This document shows, one piece after another, positions 7,062 to 12,710 of a stretch of DNA of 12,710 bases. Position 1 is the first letter of the stretch; the number at the start of each line of letters is the position of its first letter. The notes beneath the pieces are model-generated. The model did no database searches and was not told where the DNA came from. It saw nothing but the letters and a program-made list of their open reading frames with translations. The stretch is from an uncultured Lachnospiraceae bacterium (GTDB taxonomy: Bacteria; Bacillota_A; Clostridia; Lachnospirales; Lachnospiraceae). The position numbers were made by a program, and so were the translations under genes. The DNA is taken from the NCBI GenBank assembly GCA_900555005.1, contig USJM01000035.1, forward strand, positions 1 to 12,710. The letters are read 5' to 3'.

Positions 7062-7652
7062 TCACAGCAGATGCGCTTTCGTCAGGGTTTTCTTCAGCAG
7101 AATCCCAAGGTATGCAGCCAGAATGATCTTGATGACCGCGGTCGGAATGAATGGAACGACGCAGGCAGCCAGTGTTGCCTTCAGATTCATTCCGGTCAGC
7201 GCCATGAACATGATGGAACCGACGACGTAGTTCAGCGCAGAGCCGATCGCGATGCCGAGAACGGTTTTCAGGTACTTGTTGTTTCTGCTGAACATGCCGC
7301 CAAACCAGGCAATCAGCGGGAAGGAAATAAGAAATCCGCCGGTCATGCCGACCAGCTTGTCGAGGCCGCCTGAAAAGCCTGCGAACACCGGAAGACCGAC
7401 CGCGCCGAGAAGCAGGTATACGATGGTTGCGATGGTGCCGCCTCTTGCACCGAGGACAACGCCGGCAATCGGGATGATGAGCGTCTGAAGCGTCATCGGG
7501 ACACCGCCCGGAAGCGGGATCGAGAACTGAGAACAGACAGCAATCAGGGCGGTGAACAAGGCAATCCGGCAAAGCTCCTGGACGCCTGAACGGCGCACGG
7601 TTTTCGAGCTGCCTTCCGGGTGACAGACGCGTGTTGAAGTTGTGTTTTCCAT
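7062..7652 (-). CDS. bioY: BioY, biotin-specific S component of an ECF transporter
   Basis: BioY is the membrane substrate-binding subunit for biotin uptake. It works with the EcfT/EcfA/EcfA' energising module, whose genes are not in this window and are usually shared with other vitamins. The 196-residue protein shows the family motifs in order: a first helix (LFTALIAVCSQFSIPL), GGVPMTLQTL, GARGGTIATIVYLLLGAVGLPVFAGF, the TGGFLISFPLIAW segment (usually GPTGGYL; here GMTGGFL), and three further helices to ILLKKTLTKAHLL. There is a polar N-terminal extension of about 22 residues. Start ATG 7652 has AGGAGA six bases upstream; a longer in-frame extension to 7811 would cross the promoter and is rejected. 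A BirA operator and promoter lie upstream. The DUF1284 frame begins seven bases after the stop. Confidence 0.95.
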   Translation of the reverse strand: MENTTSTRVCHPEGSSKTVRRSGVQELCRIALFTALIAVCSQFSIPLPGGVPMTLQTLIIPIAGVVLGARGGTIATIVYLLLGAVGLPVFAGFSGGLDKLVGMTGGFLISFPLIAWFGGMFSRNNKYLKTVLGIAIGSALNYVVGSIMFMALTGMNLKATLAACVVPFIPTAVIKIILAAYLGILLKKTLTKAHLL

Positions 7653-7681
7653 AGGAAATCTCCTCATCTGAATCCAATAAC

Positions 7682-7720
7682 CGGCAGCAGGATACGGGTG
7701 GCATGCCAGACCTGCTGCCG
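7682..7720 (-). promoter_or_regulatory. Stem-loop in the bioY leader
   Basis: CGGCAGCAGG (7682-7691) and CCTGCTGCCG (7711-7720) form a perfect 10-bp stem around a 19-base loop. The loop itself contains the 10-base palindrome TGGCATGCCA (7699-7708). It falls within the predicted ~85-base leader, starting roughly 17 bases after the transcription start. No T-run follows, so it is not an ordinary attenuator; a stabilising 5' hairpin or a protein site is possible. Confidence 0.6.
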
Positions 7721-7743
7721 CTGAGTTATACAGCACAGTGTGT

Positions 7744-7772
7744 ATTGTAAGATGAGAGGCTCCTAATGTCAA
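7744..7772 (-). promoter_or_regulatory. Promoter of bioY
   Basis: On the minus strand, a perfect TTGACA (7772-7767) and TACAAT (7749-7744) are 17 bases apart. The -35 box is contained in the downstream half of the BirA operator, so bound BirA would block RNA polymerase directly. Confidence 0.9.
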
Positions 7773-7796
7773 CCTATAATAAAGAATGGTTAACAA
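7767..7796 (-). promoter_or_regulatory. BirA (biotin repressor) operator
   Basis: The minus strand reads TTGTTAACC (7796-7788), 13 bases, then GGTTGACA (7774-7767). This is the inverted repeat recognised by biotinoyl-AMP-bound BirA in Firmicutes, with one changed base in the second half. It covers the -35 of bioY. Known biology: BirA represses biotin genes when biotin is plentiful, so bioY should be switched on by biotin shortage. Confidence 0.9.
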
Positions 7797-7826
7797 TGTG
7801 CCGGCCATCAAAATTCTTCAGGTTTT

Positions 7827-8501
7827 TCAGGCTGACGGTTCTTTCAACAGCCTGTGTTCCATCTCGTACCAGGTCACACCGCCCAGCGTGGACTTTGAGA
7901 TGCCGCACAGCTGAAAGCCGAATTTTTCATACATCGCGATCTTATCATCACGGCAGGTCAGGACTAGCTTCCGGCGGCCTTCCTTCTGTGCCTGACGGAT
8001 GGTACGGTTCAGAAGTTCGGCAGCAAGCCCCTGATGGCGGAAGGACGGGAGTACCTCGAGGCCAAGCAGCATGACGTTGGCACCATTCGGCTGGTGAAGA
8101 GAAGGATCTTCAAAGAAAGCATCCCGGAAATGCTCTTCATCTGTCATCATCATGGTGATATAGCCTGCAATCTGGTCATGCGGGCCATCCGGTGAAGCAG
8201 CTTTCACGCCTGAGACAGACGCGGATTTGCTGCCCGTACATGCATCCCGGCGGCCATCCGTCTGCTGCACCGGGCAGTTGTCCCGGCGCGTCGACGGCTG
8301 GCTGTCCGGACAGGCCGGCATGCCGGCTGGCGCGTCAGGATGTGCGATTGCCGCAAGAAACATATCCGGTAATTCCGCCGCCCTCGTTTTCATGGTTTCG
8401 GGGCTGAGCGCTGTCGCGGGGCTGAAGCAGACCTGCTCGATGAAAGCGATCTGGTCTCCCTCCTCCGGCCGGACAGGGCGGAACGAATATGTGTAAGTCA
8501 A
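7827..8501 (-). CDS. GNAT family N-acetyltransferase with a low-complexity insertion
   Basis: GNAT enzymes move an acetyl group from acetyl-CoA to an amine; the substrate here is unknown. The N-terminal strand FRPVRPEEGDQIAFIEQVCF, the central strand NVMLLGLEVLPSFRHQGLAAELLNR with the acetyl-CoA pyrophosphate loop (RHQGLA, about 150-155), and the closing AMYEKFGFQ motif mark the fold. The order resembles the arylalkylamine acetyltransferase branch. Residues ~53-107 are an Ala/Pro/Ser/Asp-rich insertion between MFLAAI and IAGYITMMM, where relatives have a short loop. I prefer TTG 8501 as start: GGGAGG lies eight bases upstream. GTG 8510 is in frame but directly abuts that site. It lies 67 bases downstream of the phosphoribosyltransferase-like gene on the same strand and probably shares its transcript. 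No terminator is seen before the bioY operator. Confidence 0.85.
   Translation of the reverse strand: MTYTYSFRPVRPEEGDQIAFIEQVCFSPATALSPETMKTRAAELPDMFLAAIAHPDAPAGMPACPDSQPSTRRDNCPVQQTDGRRDACTGSKSASVSGVKAASPDGPHDQIAGYITMMMTDEEHFRDAFFEDPSLHQPNGANVMLLGLEVLPSFRHQGLAAELLNRTIRQAQKEGRRKLVLTCRDDKIAMYEKFGFQLCGISKSTLGGVTWYEMEHRLLKEPSA
8289..8327. repeat. Cluster of perfect palindromes inside the GNAT insertion
   Basis: Three perfect palindromes lie in 39 bases: CGTCGACG (8289-8296), CTGTCCGGACAG (8302-8313) and, directly adjacent, GCCGGCATGCCGGC (8314-8327). GGCGCGTC also flanks the cluster as a direct repeat (8285-8292 and 8329-8336). All fall in the segment encoding the low-complexity insertion. Confidence 0.65.
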
Positions 8502-8536
8502 TTGATACACCTCCCTTATTGCGTTTCTGTTTGCTG

Positions 8537-8563
8537 GTTCAGTTGAATGTTCAGTTTGTTCAG
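8537..8563. repeat. Three GTTCAG repeats between two minus-strand genes
   Basis: GTTCAG occurs at 8537-8542, 8549-8554 and 8558-8563, between the stop of the phosphoribosyltransferase-like gene and the GNAT start. Role unknown; could be chance in a short spacer. Confidence 0.4.
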
Positions 8564-8568
8564 CCTGA

Positions 8569-9213
8569 TTATGCCTTCAGCATGGTGTAGCCGAATCCGT
8601 TGCAGATCGCATCGACAGGCTTTCGCGATTCACAGAGGCCGCATTTGTCTGCGCTGAAAGCCTTGTAGTCCGGAAGATCCTGCTGGCTGAAGATCGAATA
8701 GATGGTCATCCCTGCGATACTGGTCGCAAGGGAGAAGAGCGCCGATATTCCGGTGATCGAGGCGCCGTAGTATCGAAGGGACTCGATAGCCTGCGCAGCG
8801 TTGGATCCGGTGGTGATGGCGGAGAACAGGAGCAGGACATTCTTCTCCTTGATCCAGGGCAGCAGGCTGTCCCGGAAGATCAGCTGTCCCTCGGAGGAAT
8901 ATTCCGGCGGGATGACATAGATGGATTTGTGCGCATTCTTACACAGGACGCCTGCCTGTGTCAGTTCGTCCGCCAGATAGCCAGCGATGATCTCCGTACC
9001 CTCCAGCGCAATGATCGTGTCGACGGGTGTTGAGAAATAGTGGACGCTGCTGAGCGCCTTCGCTGCTGCATGCGCTTCGCTGGAGCGGAACTTCAGCGGT
9101 GTGAAGTCAAGGTAGTAATTCACGTGTGCGTGCGGGGTGATGAAATGTCCCGGCACCGCTCTGAGAATGACATCCGGGTATCTGGCCGACTGAATCTTGA
9201 CGTAGTTTTTCAT
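8569..9213 (-). CDS. Orotate phosphoribosyltransferase-like protein with degenerate PRPP loop
   Basis: The 214-residue protein has the layout of a type I phosphoribosyltransferase: TPVDTIIALEGTEIIAGYLADELT in the first half, a glycine-poor middle strand (KSIYVIPPEY...GQLIFRD), then a PRPP-loop position VLLLFSAITTGSNAAQAIES. True enzymes have two acidic residues before the ThrThrGly (as in VDDVITTG). Here they are Phe-Ser-Ala (about 130-132), so PRPP and Mg2+ binding should be altered. I recall similar proteins in Lachnospiraceae, often labelled orotate phosphoribosyltransferase with the same loss; pyrimidine salvage, a regulatory role or another ligand are all possible. A CGLC motif sits near the C-terminus. 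The start has GGGAGG seven bases upstream of the ATG (GGGAGGTG, five bases). An extended -10 promoter lies about 100 bases upstream. Confidence 0.75.
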   Translation of the reverse strand: MKNYVKIQSARYPDVILRAVPGHFITPHAHVNYYLDFTPLKFRSSEAHAAAKALSSVHYFSTPVDTIIALEGTEIIAGYLADELTQAGVLCKNAHKSIYVIPPEYSSEGQLIFRDSLLPWIKEKNVLLLFSAITTGSNAAQAIESLRYYGASITGISALFSLATSIAGMTIYSIFSQQDLPDYKAFSADKCGLCESRKPVDAICNGFGYTMLKA

Positions 9214-9302
9214 ATGCGCACCTCCCTCTTTTTGTTCTGCGTGTTATCTGTCCATCAGCAGCCGCAGGATCATCCCTGGCTCGTGGCATGCTGCGGATAC
9301 GA

Positions 9303-9336
9303 TTAAACAAGAATAGTATAACACATTTAAACAAGA
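9303..9336 (-). promoter_or_regulatory. Extended -10 promoter flanked by direct repeats, for the PRTase-like gene
   Basis: On the minus strand TGT TATACT (9323-9315) is an extended -10; no good -35 is seen. The 10-base sequence TTAAACAAGA (plus strand) occurs on both sides, at 9303-9312 and 9327-9336, 24 bases apart, about two helical turns and a bit. A regulator binding both copies would cover the promoter. The stretch is A+T-rich within GC-rich surroundings. Confidence 0.55.
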
Positions 9337-9361
9337 GAGGGGCCTGAATCTGGCGAGGCGC

Positions 9362-10297
9362 TCAGGATACGGTGATGCTCCATTCGGTGTGCCACCTGCC
9401 CCCGTTCTCCAGCCGGATCAGATCCGGTTTAAAGCGGAGGTCTTCCACAATATCCTGCCTGGACGGGAGGCTGCCCCATGGCTCGATGGCTACATACGGC
9501 GCATCGGTCTTCGGCATGTGCCAGATTCCGAGATAGGGAAGCCCCGGATACCGGACGGTTATGCTTTTTCTGCCCTGATCGGAGCGGATCGATACAGAAT
9601 CGGCCATATTCTGGAGGACAATCGCATCCTCGTCAAACAGGCTGTGCCGGAGCCGCAGGATCCGTCCGTCTTCCAGGGCAAAGGGGGCCTGCCGGCCGGC
9701 AAGAAAGCAGGCGGGAGTAAACTGAATCCGCTCCGGATCGCAGCGGTCACCAAATTCCAGGTAATAATCTTCGAACGAGAGATCCTCCTCAAGCGGCACA
9801 TTCAGCCCCGGGTGCCCGCCGATTCCGAAGTACAGCATACCGTCCGGCGCACCGGAGGACTGAGGAGCGGCTGAGCTGTCCGGTGCGTCTCCTGCAGAAG
9901 CCTGTCCCGGATTCTCAACTTCATACCGGATCTTCAGAGTATGGCCCTCGGCCGTATAGATCACCCTGAACAGGAACCGGAACGGATAGATCTTCATCGT
10001 CTCCGGGCTGTCTTTCAGTGTGAAGATGATACAGCTTTCAGACTGCTTCTCCGCTTCAAATGTTGAGAGGGAGGCGAAGCCGTGAATCTTCATCTGATAT
10101 TCATGGCTCCCGATTCTGTACGTTCCATCTGTCAGTCTCCCAACATAGGGAAACAGAACCGGCGCATGTTCATTCCAGTATGCGGGATCGGCCTGCCAGA
10201 GATATTCGGTCTCTCCAAGACGAATTCCGGTCATCTCGGCTCCGAGATCAGACACAGTCACCTTCAATCCTTCTCTGCTCTCAATTGTGTAGTCCAT
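9362..10297 (-). CDS. Aldose 1-epimerase family protein (LacX-like)
   Basis: Members of the galactose mutarotase superfamily interconvert alpha and beta anomers of sugars in the cytoplasm; LacX-type members have uncertain sugar specificity. The 311-residue protein has the expected residues: FPYVGRL with Arg54, KIHGFAS with His72, GGHPGLNVP with the second His near 160, and VAIEPW with the catalytic-base Glu272. Length is slightly above usual because of an Ala/Ser/Pro/Asp-rich insertion at about 130-152, just before the GGHPG strand. The start is ATG 10297 with AGGAGG five to six bases upstream; an 11-residue upstream extension in frame lacks such a site. It is divergent from mscS across 141 bases. 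It lies 149 bases upstream of the PRTase-like gene with no clear terminator between. Confidence 0.9.
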   Translation of the reverse strand: MDYTIESREGLKVTVSDLGAEMTGIRLGETEYLWQADPAYWNEHAPVLFPYVGRLTDGTYRIGSHEYQMKIHGFASLSTFEAEKQSESCIIFTLKDSPETMKIYPFRFLFRVIYTAEGHTLKIRYEVENPGQASAGDAPDSSAAPQSSGAPDGMLYFGIGGHPGLNVPLEEDLSFEDYYLEFGDRCDPERIQFTPACFLAGRQAPFALEDGRILRLRHSLFDEDAIVLQNMADSVSIRSDQGRKSITVRYPGLPYLGIWHMPKTDAPYVAIEPWGSLPSRQDIVEDLRFKPDLIRLENGGRWHTEWSITVS

Positions 10298-10379
10298 GTT
10301 TTCCTCCTGATGTGTTTTTGTTTCCCTCAAAGCTATGATTCATGATAATATTGATAACCGTTCCAAACCAGCGACAGCC

Positions 10380-10410
10380 TTGCGCATCGTTGTGATACGA
10401 TTGATTATAA
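10380..10410 (+). promoter_or_regulatory. Probable promoter of mscS-crp
   Basis: TGA TTATAA (10402-10410) is an extended -10. TTGCGC (10380-10385) is a 3-4/6 match to the -35 with a long 19-base spacer. The mscS ATG follows 28 bases downstream, after AGGAGG at 10421-10426. Confidence 0.4.
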
Positions 10411-10438
10411 ACCAGGAACAAGGAGGCAGGAAATCATT

Positions 10439-11232
10439 ATGCAGCAGATGCTGAACAAAATGATAGAAGTCTGCACAACGGCCGGCACGCGGATTCTTCT
10501 TGCAATCGTTGTCTGGGCTGCAGGACGGTTTCTGATCCGGAAACTTGTTGCGTTTCTGCAGAAAAGAGATCTCCTCAGGAAAATGGAACCGACCGTCGCT
10601 TCATTTGTCGGGAATTTTATCAACATTCTGCTGAATATTCTTCTGATTCTGACGGTCATCAACATCCTCGGTATTCCGATGGCGTCCGTTGTCACGGTTC
10701 TTGCGACTGCCGGTGTCGCAGTCGGCATGTCGCTGCAGGGGGCGCTGGGCAATCTGGCCGGCGGGATCATGCTGATGTTTTCCGGCCATTCAGTGTCGGT
10801 GATTATGTCTCAGCCGGCGGTGAGGAAGGGACCGTGAAGGGAATCGCGCTTTTTTATACAACACTGCTCACCAGCGATAACAAGCGGGTGATGATTCCGA
10901 ACGGTACGCTGATGAACGCGAATATCACCAATTACTCCAGTGAGGGCGTGCGCCGTGTCGATCTGGCGTTCTCCTGCGGGAAGGGCGAGTCTGTACAGAA
11001 GGTCGAGACGCTGATGCGCAATTGTCTTTCCGCACAGGAAAAGGTCCTGAAGGATCCGGCCCCGTTCGCAAGACTGACCGGCGGAACCGATCAGGCACTG
11101 CAGTTTTCCGTGCGTGTCTGGTGCAGAACGGCTGATTACTGGGATGTGTACTATGATCTCCTTGAGCGGATCGTCACCGCAATGAACGAAGCGGGCGTCA
11201 GTGCACCGGCCATTCGGGTAACGCAGGCATGA
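10439..11232 (+). pseudogene. mscS: Small-conductance mechanosensitive channel (MscS family), split by a one-base deletion
   Basis: MscS channels open under membrane tension to release solutes in osmotic down-shock. The first part (10439 to the frame break) has two transmembrane helices and the pore-lining TM3: ASVVTVLATAGVAVGMSLQG followed by GALGNLAGGIMLMF. Immediately after, in a T-run at 10778-10781, the frame is lost and ends at TGA 10835-10837. The plus-one-shifted frame continues correctly: re-reading from 10780 gives F-R-P-F-S-V-G-D-Y-V, the conserved turn into the beta domain, then GGEEGTVKGIALF, IPNGTLMNANITNYS and the C-terminal domain to TGA 11230-11232. Restoring one T (TTTT to TTTTT) gives an intact 264-residue protein, close to the usual ~280. 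So it is a very recent frameshift, a phase-variable tract, or a sequencing error. The truncated product would keep only the membrane part. Confidence 0.9.
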
Positions 11233-11277
11233 ATGTGTCACAGAACGCGTCAGATTTTGAAATATGAGGAACAGGGA

Positions 11278-11934
11278 ATGGAATTTGAACAGTTTTTTCC
11301 CTTCTGGGGACAACTGACAGCGGGCCAGCAGGAACGATTCCGGCAGTCGATGAAAAAAAGGACAGTGAAAAAGGGAACCGTCATCTCACATGGAAGCAGG
11401 GACTGCACGGGACTGATCCTTGTGGATGAAGGAAGACTCCGCGCGTACATTTCCTCGGAAGAAGGGAAGGAAATTACGGTTTTCCGTCTGCTGGATATGG
11501 ACATCTGCCTTTTCTCGGCGTCGTGCATCATCCGGTCCCTTCAGTTCGACATCATCATCGAGGCGGAGACCGATACAAGTCTCTGGATCATACCGCCGAT
11601 GACCTACAAAAGCCTGATGGAGGAGTCCGCTCCGGTCGCGAACTTTACGAATGAGCTGATGGCAAGCCGTCTGTCCGATGTCATGTGGCTTGTCGAGCAG
11701 ATCATGTGGAAGAGTCTGGACAAGCGGGTTGCAGCCTTTCTGCTGGAAGAGGCCGCGCTCGAAGACTCCGATACGATTCAGATGACCCACGAAATGATCG
11801 CCAATCACCTTGGAACGCACCGGGAGGTCATCACGCGGATGCTGCGATATTTCCAGAGTGAGCAGATTGTGCGTCTGTCGCGCGGAGCGGTCAGGCTGAT
11901 GGACCGGAAGCGCCTGGAGGAGATCGCCGGGTGA
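11278..11934 (+). CDS. Crp/Fnr family transcriptional regulator
   Basis: A 218-residue regulator with an N-terminal cyclic-nucleotide-binding-type beta barrel (about 10-110: GTVISHGSRDCTGLILVDEGRLRAYIS and so on), a long dimer helix (VANFTNELMASRLSDVMWLVEQIMW) and a C-terminal winged helix (TIQMTHEMIANHLGTHREVITRMLRYFQSEQIVRLSRG, about 166-203). The phosphate-binding Arg-Ser of cAMP sensors is not seen. The barrel holds Cys43, Cys77 and Cys83 (DICLFSASCII), a pattern I recall from clostridial members, so redox or another ligand may be sensed; that is inference. No N-terminal FNR-type Cys cluster exists. I chose ATG 11278, with GAGG eight bases upstream; an in-frame ATG at 11233 abuts the mscS stop but has no ribosome site. 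It follows mscS by 45 bases, so the two are probably co-transcribed. Confidence 0.9.
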   Translation: MEFEQFFPFWGQLTAGQQERFRQSMKKRTVKKGTVISHGSRDCTGLILVDEGRLRAYISSEEGKEITVFRLLDMDICLFSASCIIRSLQFDIIIEAETDTSLWIIPPMTYKSLMEESAPVANFTNELMASRLSDVMWLVEQIMWKSLDKRVAAFLLEEAALEDSDTIQMTHEMIANHLGTHREVITRMLRYFQSEQIVRLSRGAVRLMDRKRLEEIAG

Positions 11935-11998
11935 AATTCTATTTTCTGCCCACCAGGCCTCTTTGACAATCGGCTGGCGGACTGCTATAGAGATTGTT

Positions 11999-12710
11999 TT
12001 ATTTCCCGGTGCCGGAATGATCCGCACCGGGCTTTTTTTCGTCCTTCGGGAGCGGCGTATATCCGAGCGCGGAGACGTCCGCTTCCTCATCTACGGTGAA
12101 CTGGTTGTCGGCGGCTGGTTTGTCGTCCTCATCAACCGGCATCAGTTCCTTGATGACGGGATACTGGAGCTGGGTGTTGATCAGCACCTGGACGGAGAAG
12201 CCGAACATCAGCAGATACAGAATTGCGTATGACTGCACCAGTCCGGAGGAGCGCGCGACAAAAATCAGCTCCAGAGCGAGGACCCCGAGCATGCCGATGG
12301 ATCGGGGAGCCTTTGCAAATGTAAGAAGCACAGCGTTTTTGATGGTCTGGCCGACTTTGTTGACGAACCTGGACTGCAGGGCGAACATCCAGCAGAGCGC
12401 CATGTACCAGAGGGACCCGGCAACATAGATCATGATCCGGATCGGTTTCAAGAAAGGAGCCGTGATCTGGGCAGCCATGCGGTTTTCCATGAAGAGAAGA
12501 AGGCCGAGCGCCAGCATGATCAGCCACATGCCGGTGCCCTGCTTGAAGTTCATCTTGAAGGAGCGGAAGAAGTTGCGGAATACGTAGCCCTCGTTCTCGT
12601 CCTTCATCTTCAGGCAGGAGTAGTGAAGCGCTGACAGCGAGGCTCCGATCGTGAAGATCGGCAGGCTGCAGACAATGAACAGAATGTTCAGCATCATCAT
12701 GTCAAATGCC
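11999..12710 (-). CDS. DUF624 (YesL-like) membrane protein, N-terminus beyond the right edge
   Basis: An integral membrane protein of unknown function; DUF624/YesL genes often sit beside carbohydrate-uptake genes. The visible part starts off the window: codons for Ala-Phe-Asp precede MMMLNILFIVCSLPIFTIGASLSALHYSCLKM, and the Pro-Ile-x-Thr-Ile-Gly-Ala turn of helix one is the family signature. ATG 12700 is therefore internal. Further helices are MWLIMLALGLLLFM, IRIMIYVAGSLWYMALCWMFAL, IGMLGVLALELIFVA and AILYLLMFGFSVQVLI. A conserved LQYPVIKELMP segment is followed by an acidic, disordered ~45-residue tail (PVDEDDKPAADNQF..., ending SGTGK). The terminator of the facing crp gene lies inside this tail. 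No neighbour beyond the window can be seen. Confidence 0.88.
   Translation of the reverse strand, partial: AFDMMMLNILFIVCSLPIFTIGASLSALHYSCLKMKDENEGYVFRNFFRSFKMNFKQGTGMWLIMLALGLLLFMENRMAAQITAPFLKPIRIMIYVAGSLWYMALCWMFALQSRFVNKVGQTIKNAVLLTFAKAPRSIGMLGVLALELIFVARSSGLVQSYAILYLLMFGFSVQVLINTQLQYPVIKELMPVDEDDKPAADNQFTVDEEADVSALGYTPLPKDEKKPGADHSGTGK
12005..12039 (+). terminator. Rho-independent terminator of the mscS-crp unit
   Basis: CCCGGTGC (12005-12012) pairs perfectly with GCACCGGG (12024-12031) across an 11-base loop. Seven T follow at 12033-12039. It lies 70 bases past the crp stop and within the last codons of the convergent DUF624 gene. Confidence 0.9.

Noticed and set aside
7653..7811. N-terminal extension of bioY to an ATG at 7811
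   Set aside because: It would cover the BirA operator, promoter and leader stem; ATG 7652 has a clear ribosome site.
10775..10790. Programmed ribosomal frameshift in mscS
   Set aside because: GTTTTCC is not a standard slippery heptamer, and I see no strong downstream stem at the expected spacing; a deletion or read error is simpler.
10439..11232. Two separate genes (a short membrane protein and a soluble protein) in place of mscS
   Set aside because: The two frames join exactly at a conserved point of the MscS fold and need only a single T to fuse, so a frameshifted single gene explains them better.

Overview
The window looks like chromosome from a GC-rich member of the Clostridia, most likely a Lachnospiraceae-type gut anaerobe. 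The basis is Gram-positive AGGAGG/GGGAGGTG ribosome binding sites, a Firmicutes-type MurA and DegV (FakB-like) protein, an ECF-type BioY under a BirA operator, an atypical orotate-phosphoribosyltransferase-like protein, a DUF624/YesL protein and a cysteine-bearing Crp/Fnr regulator. The species call is inference from recalled family features. I see no RNA gene, CRISPR array, insertion sequence or phage gene; this is mostly housekeeping and accessory-metabolic chromosome.

Layout. A MATE exporter gene runs off the left edge (minus strand). A 643-base gap with several inverted repeats follows, then a strong promoter, a possible 39-residue micro-ORF, and murA (plus) ending in a good terminator. 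A second plus-strand unit has its own extended -10 promoter and holds degV, a DUF308/HdeD-like membrane protein and metG. Facing it on the minus strand is bioY followed by a DUF1284 gene, sharing a terminator at about 6624-6663. bioY has a textbook BirA operator overlapping a near-consensus promoter. Upstream of it, also on the minus strand, are a GNAT acetyltransferase, a phosphoribosyltransferase-like protein and a LacX-type aldose epimerase. Divergent from these are an mscS channel gene broken by a one-base deletion and a Crp/Fnr regulator (plus). A DUF624 protein (minus) runs off the right edge.

Most notable: (1) the DUF1284 gene keeps its conserved N-terminal Leu-Arg-Pro-His-His motif but has no ATG, GTG or TTG in front of it, only an ATC where the initiator should be; (2) mscS is split by loss of one T in a T-run, and adding it back restores a full 264-residue channel; (3) the phosphoribosyltransferase-like protein lacks the acidic pair of its PRPP loop; (4) MetRS, GNAT and the epimerase all carry low-complexity insertions in loops or linkers, and the GNAT one is built from adjacent perfect palindromes; (5) the 3' end of degV has an imperfect second copy just downstream. 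I did not find a convincing new multi-gene defence or mobile system; the novelty here is mostly in gene starts, insertions and regulatory sites.
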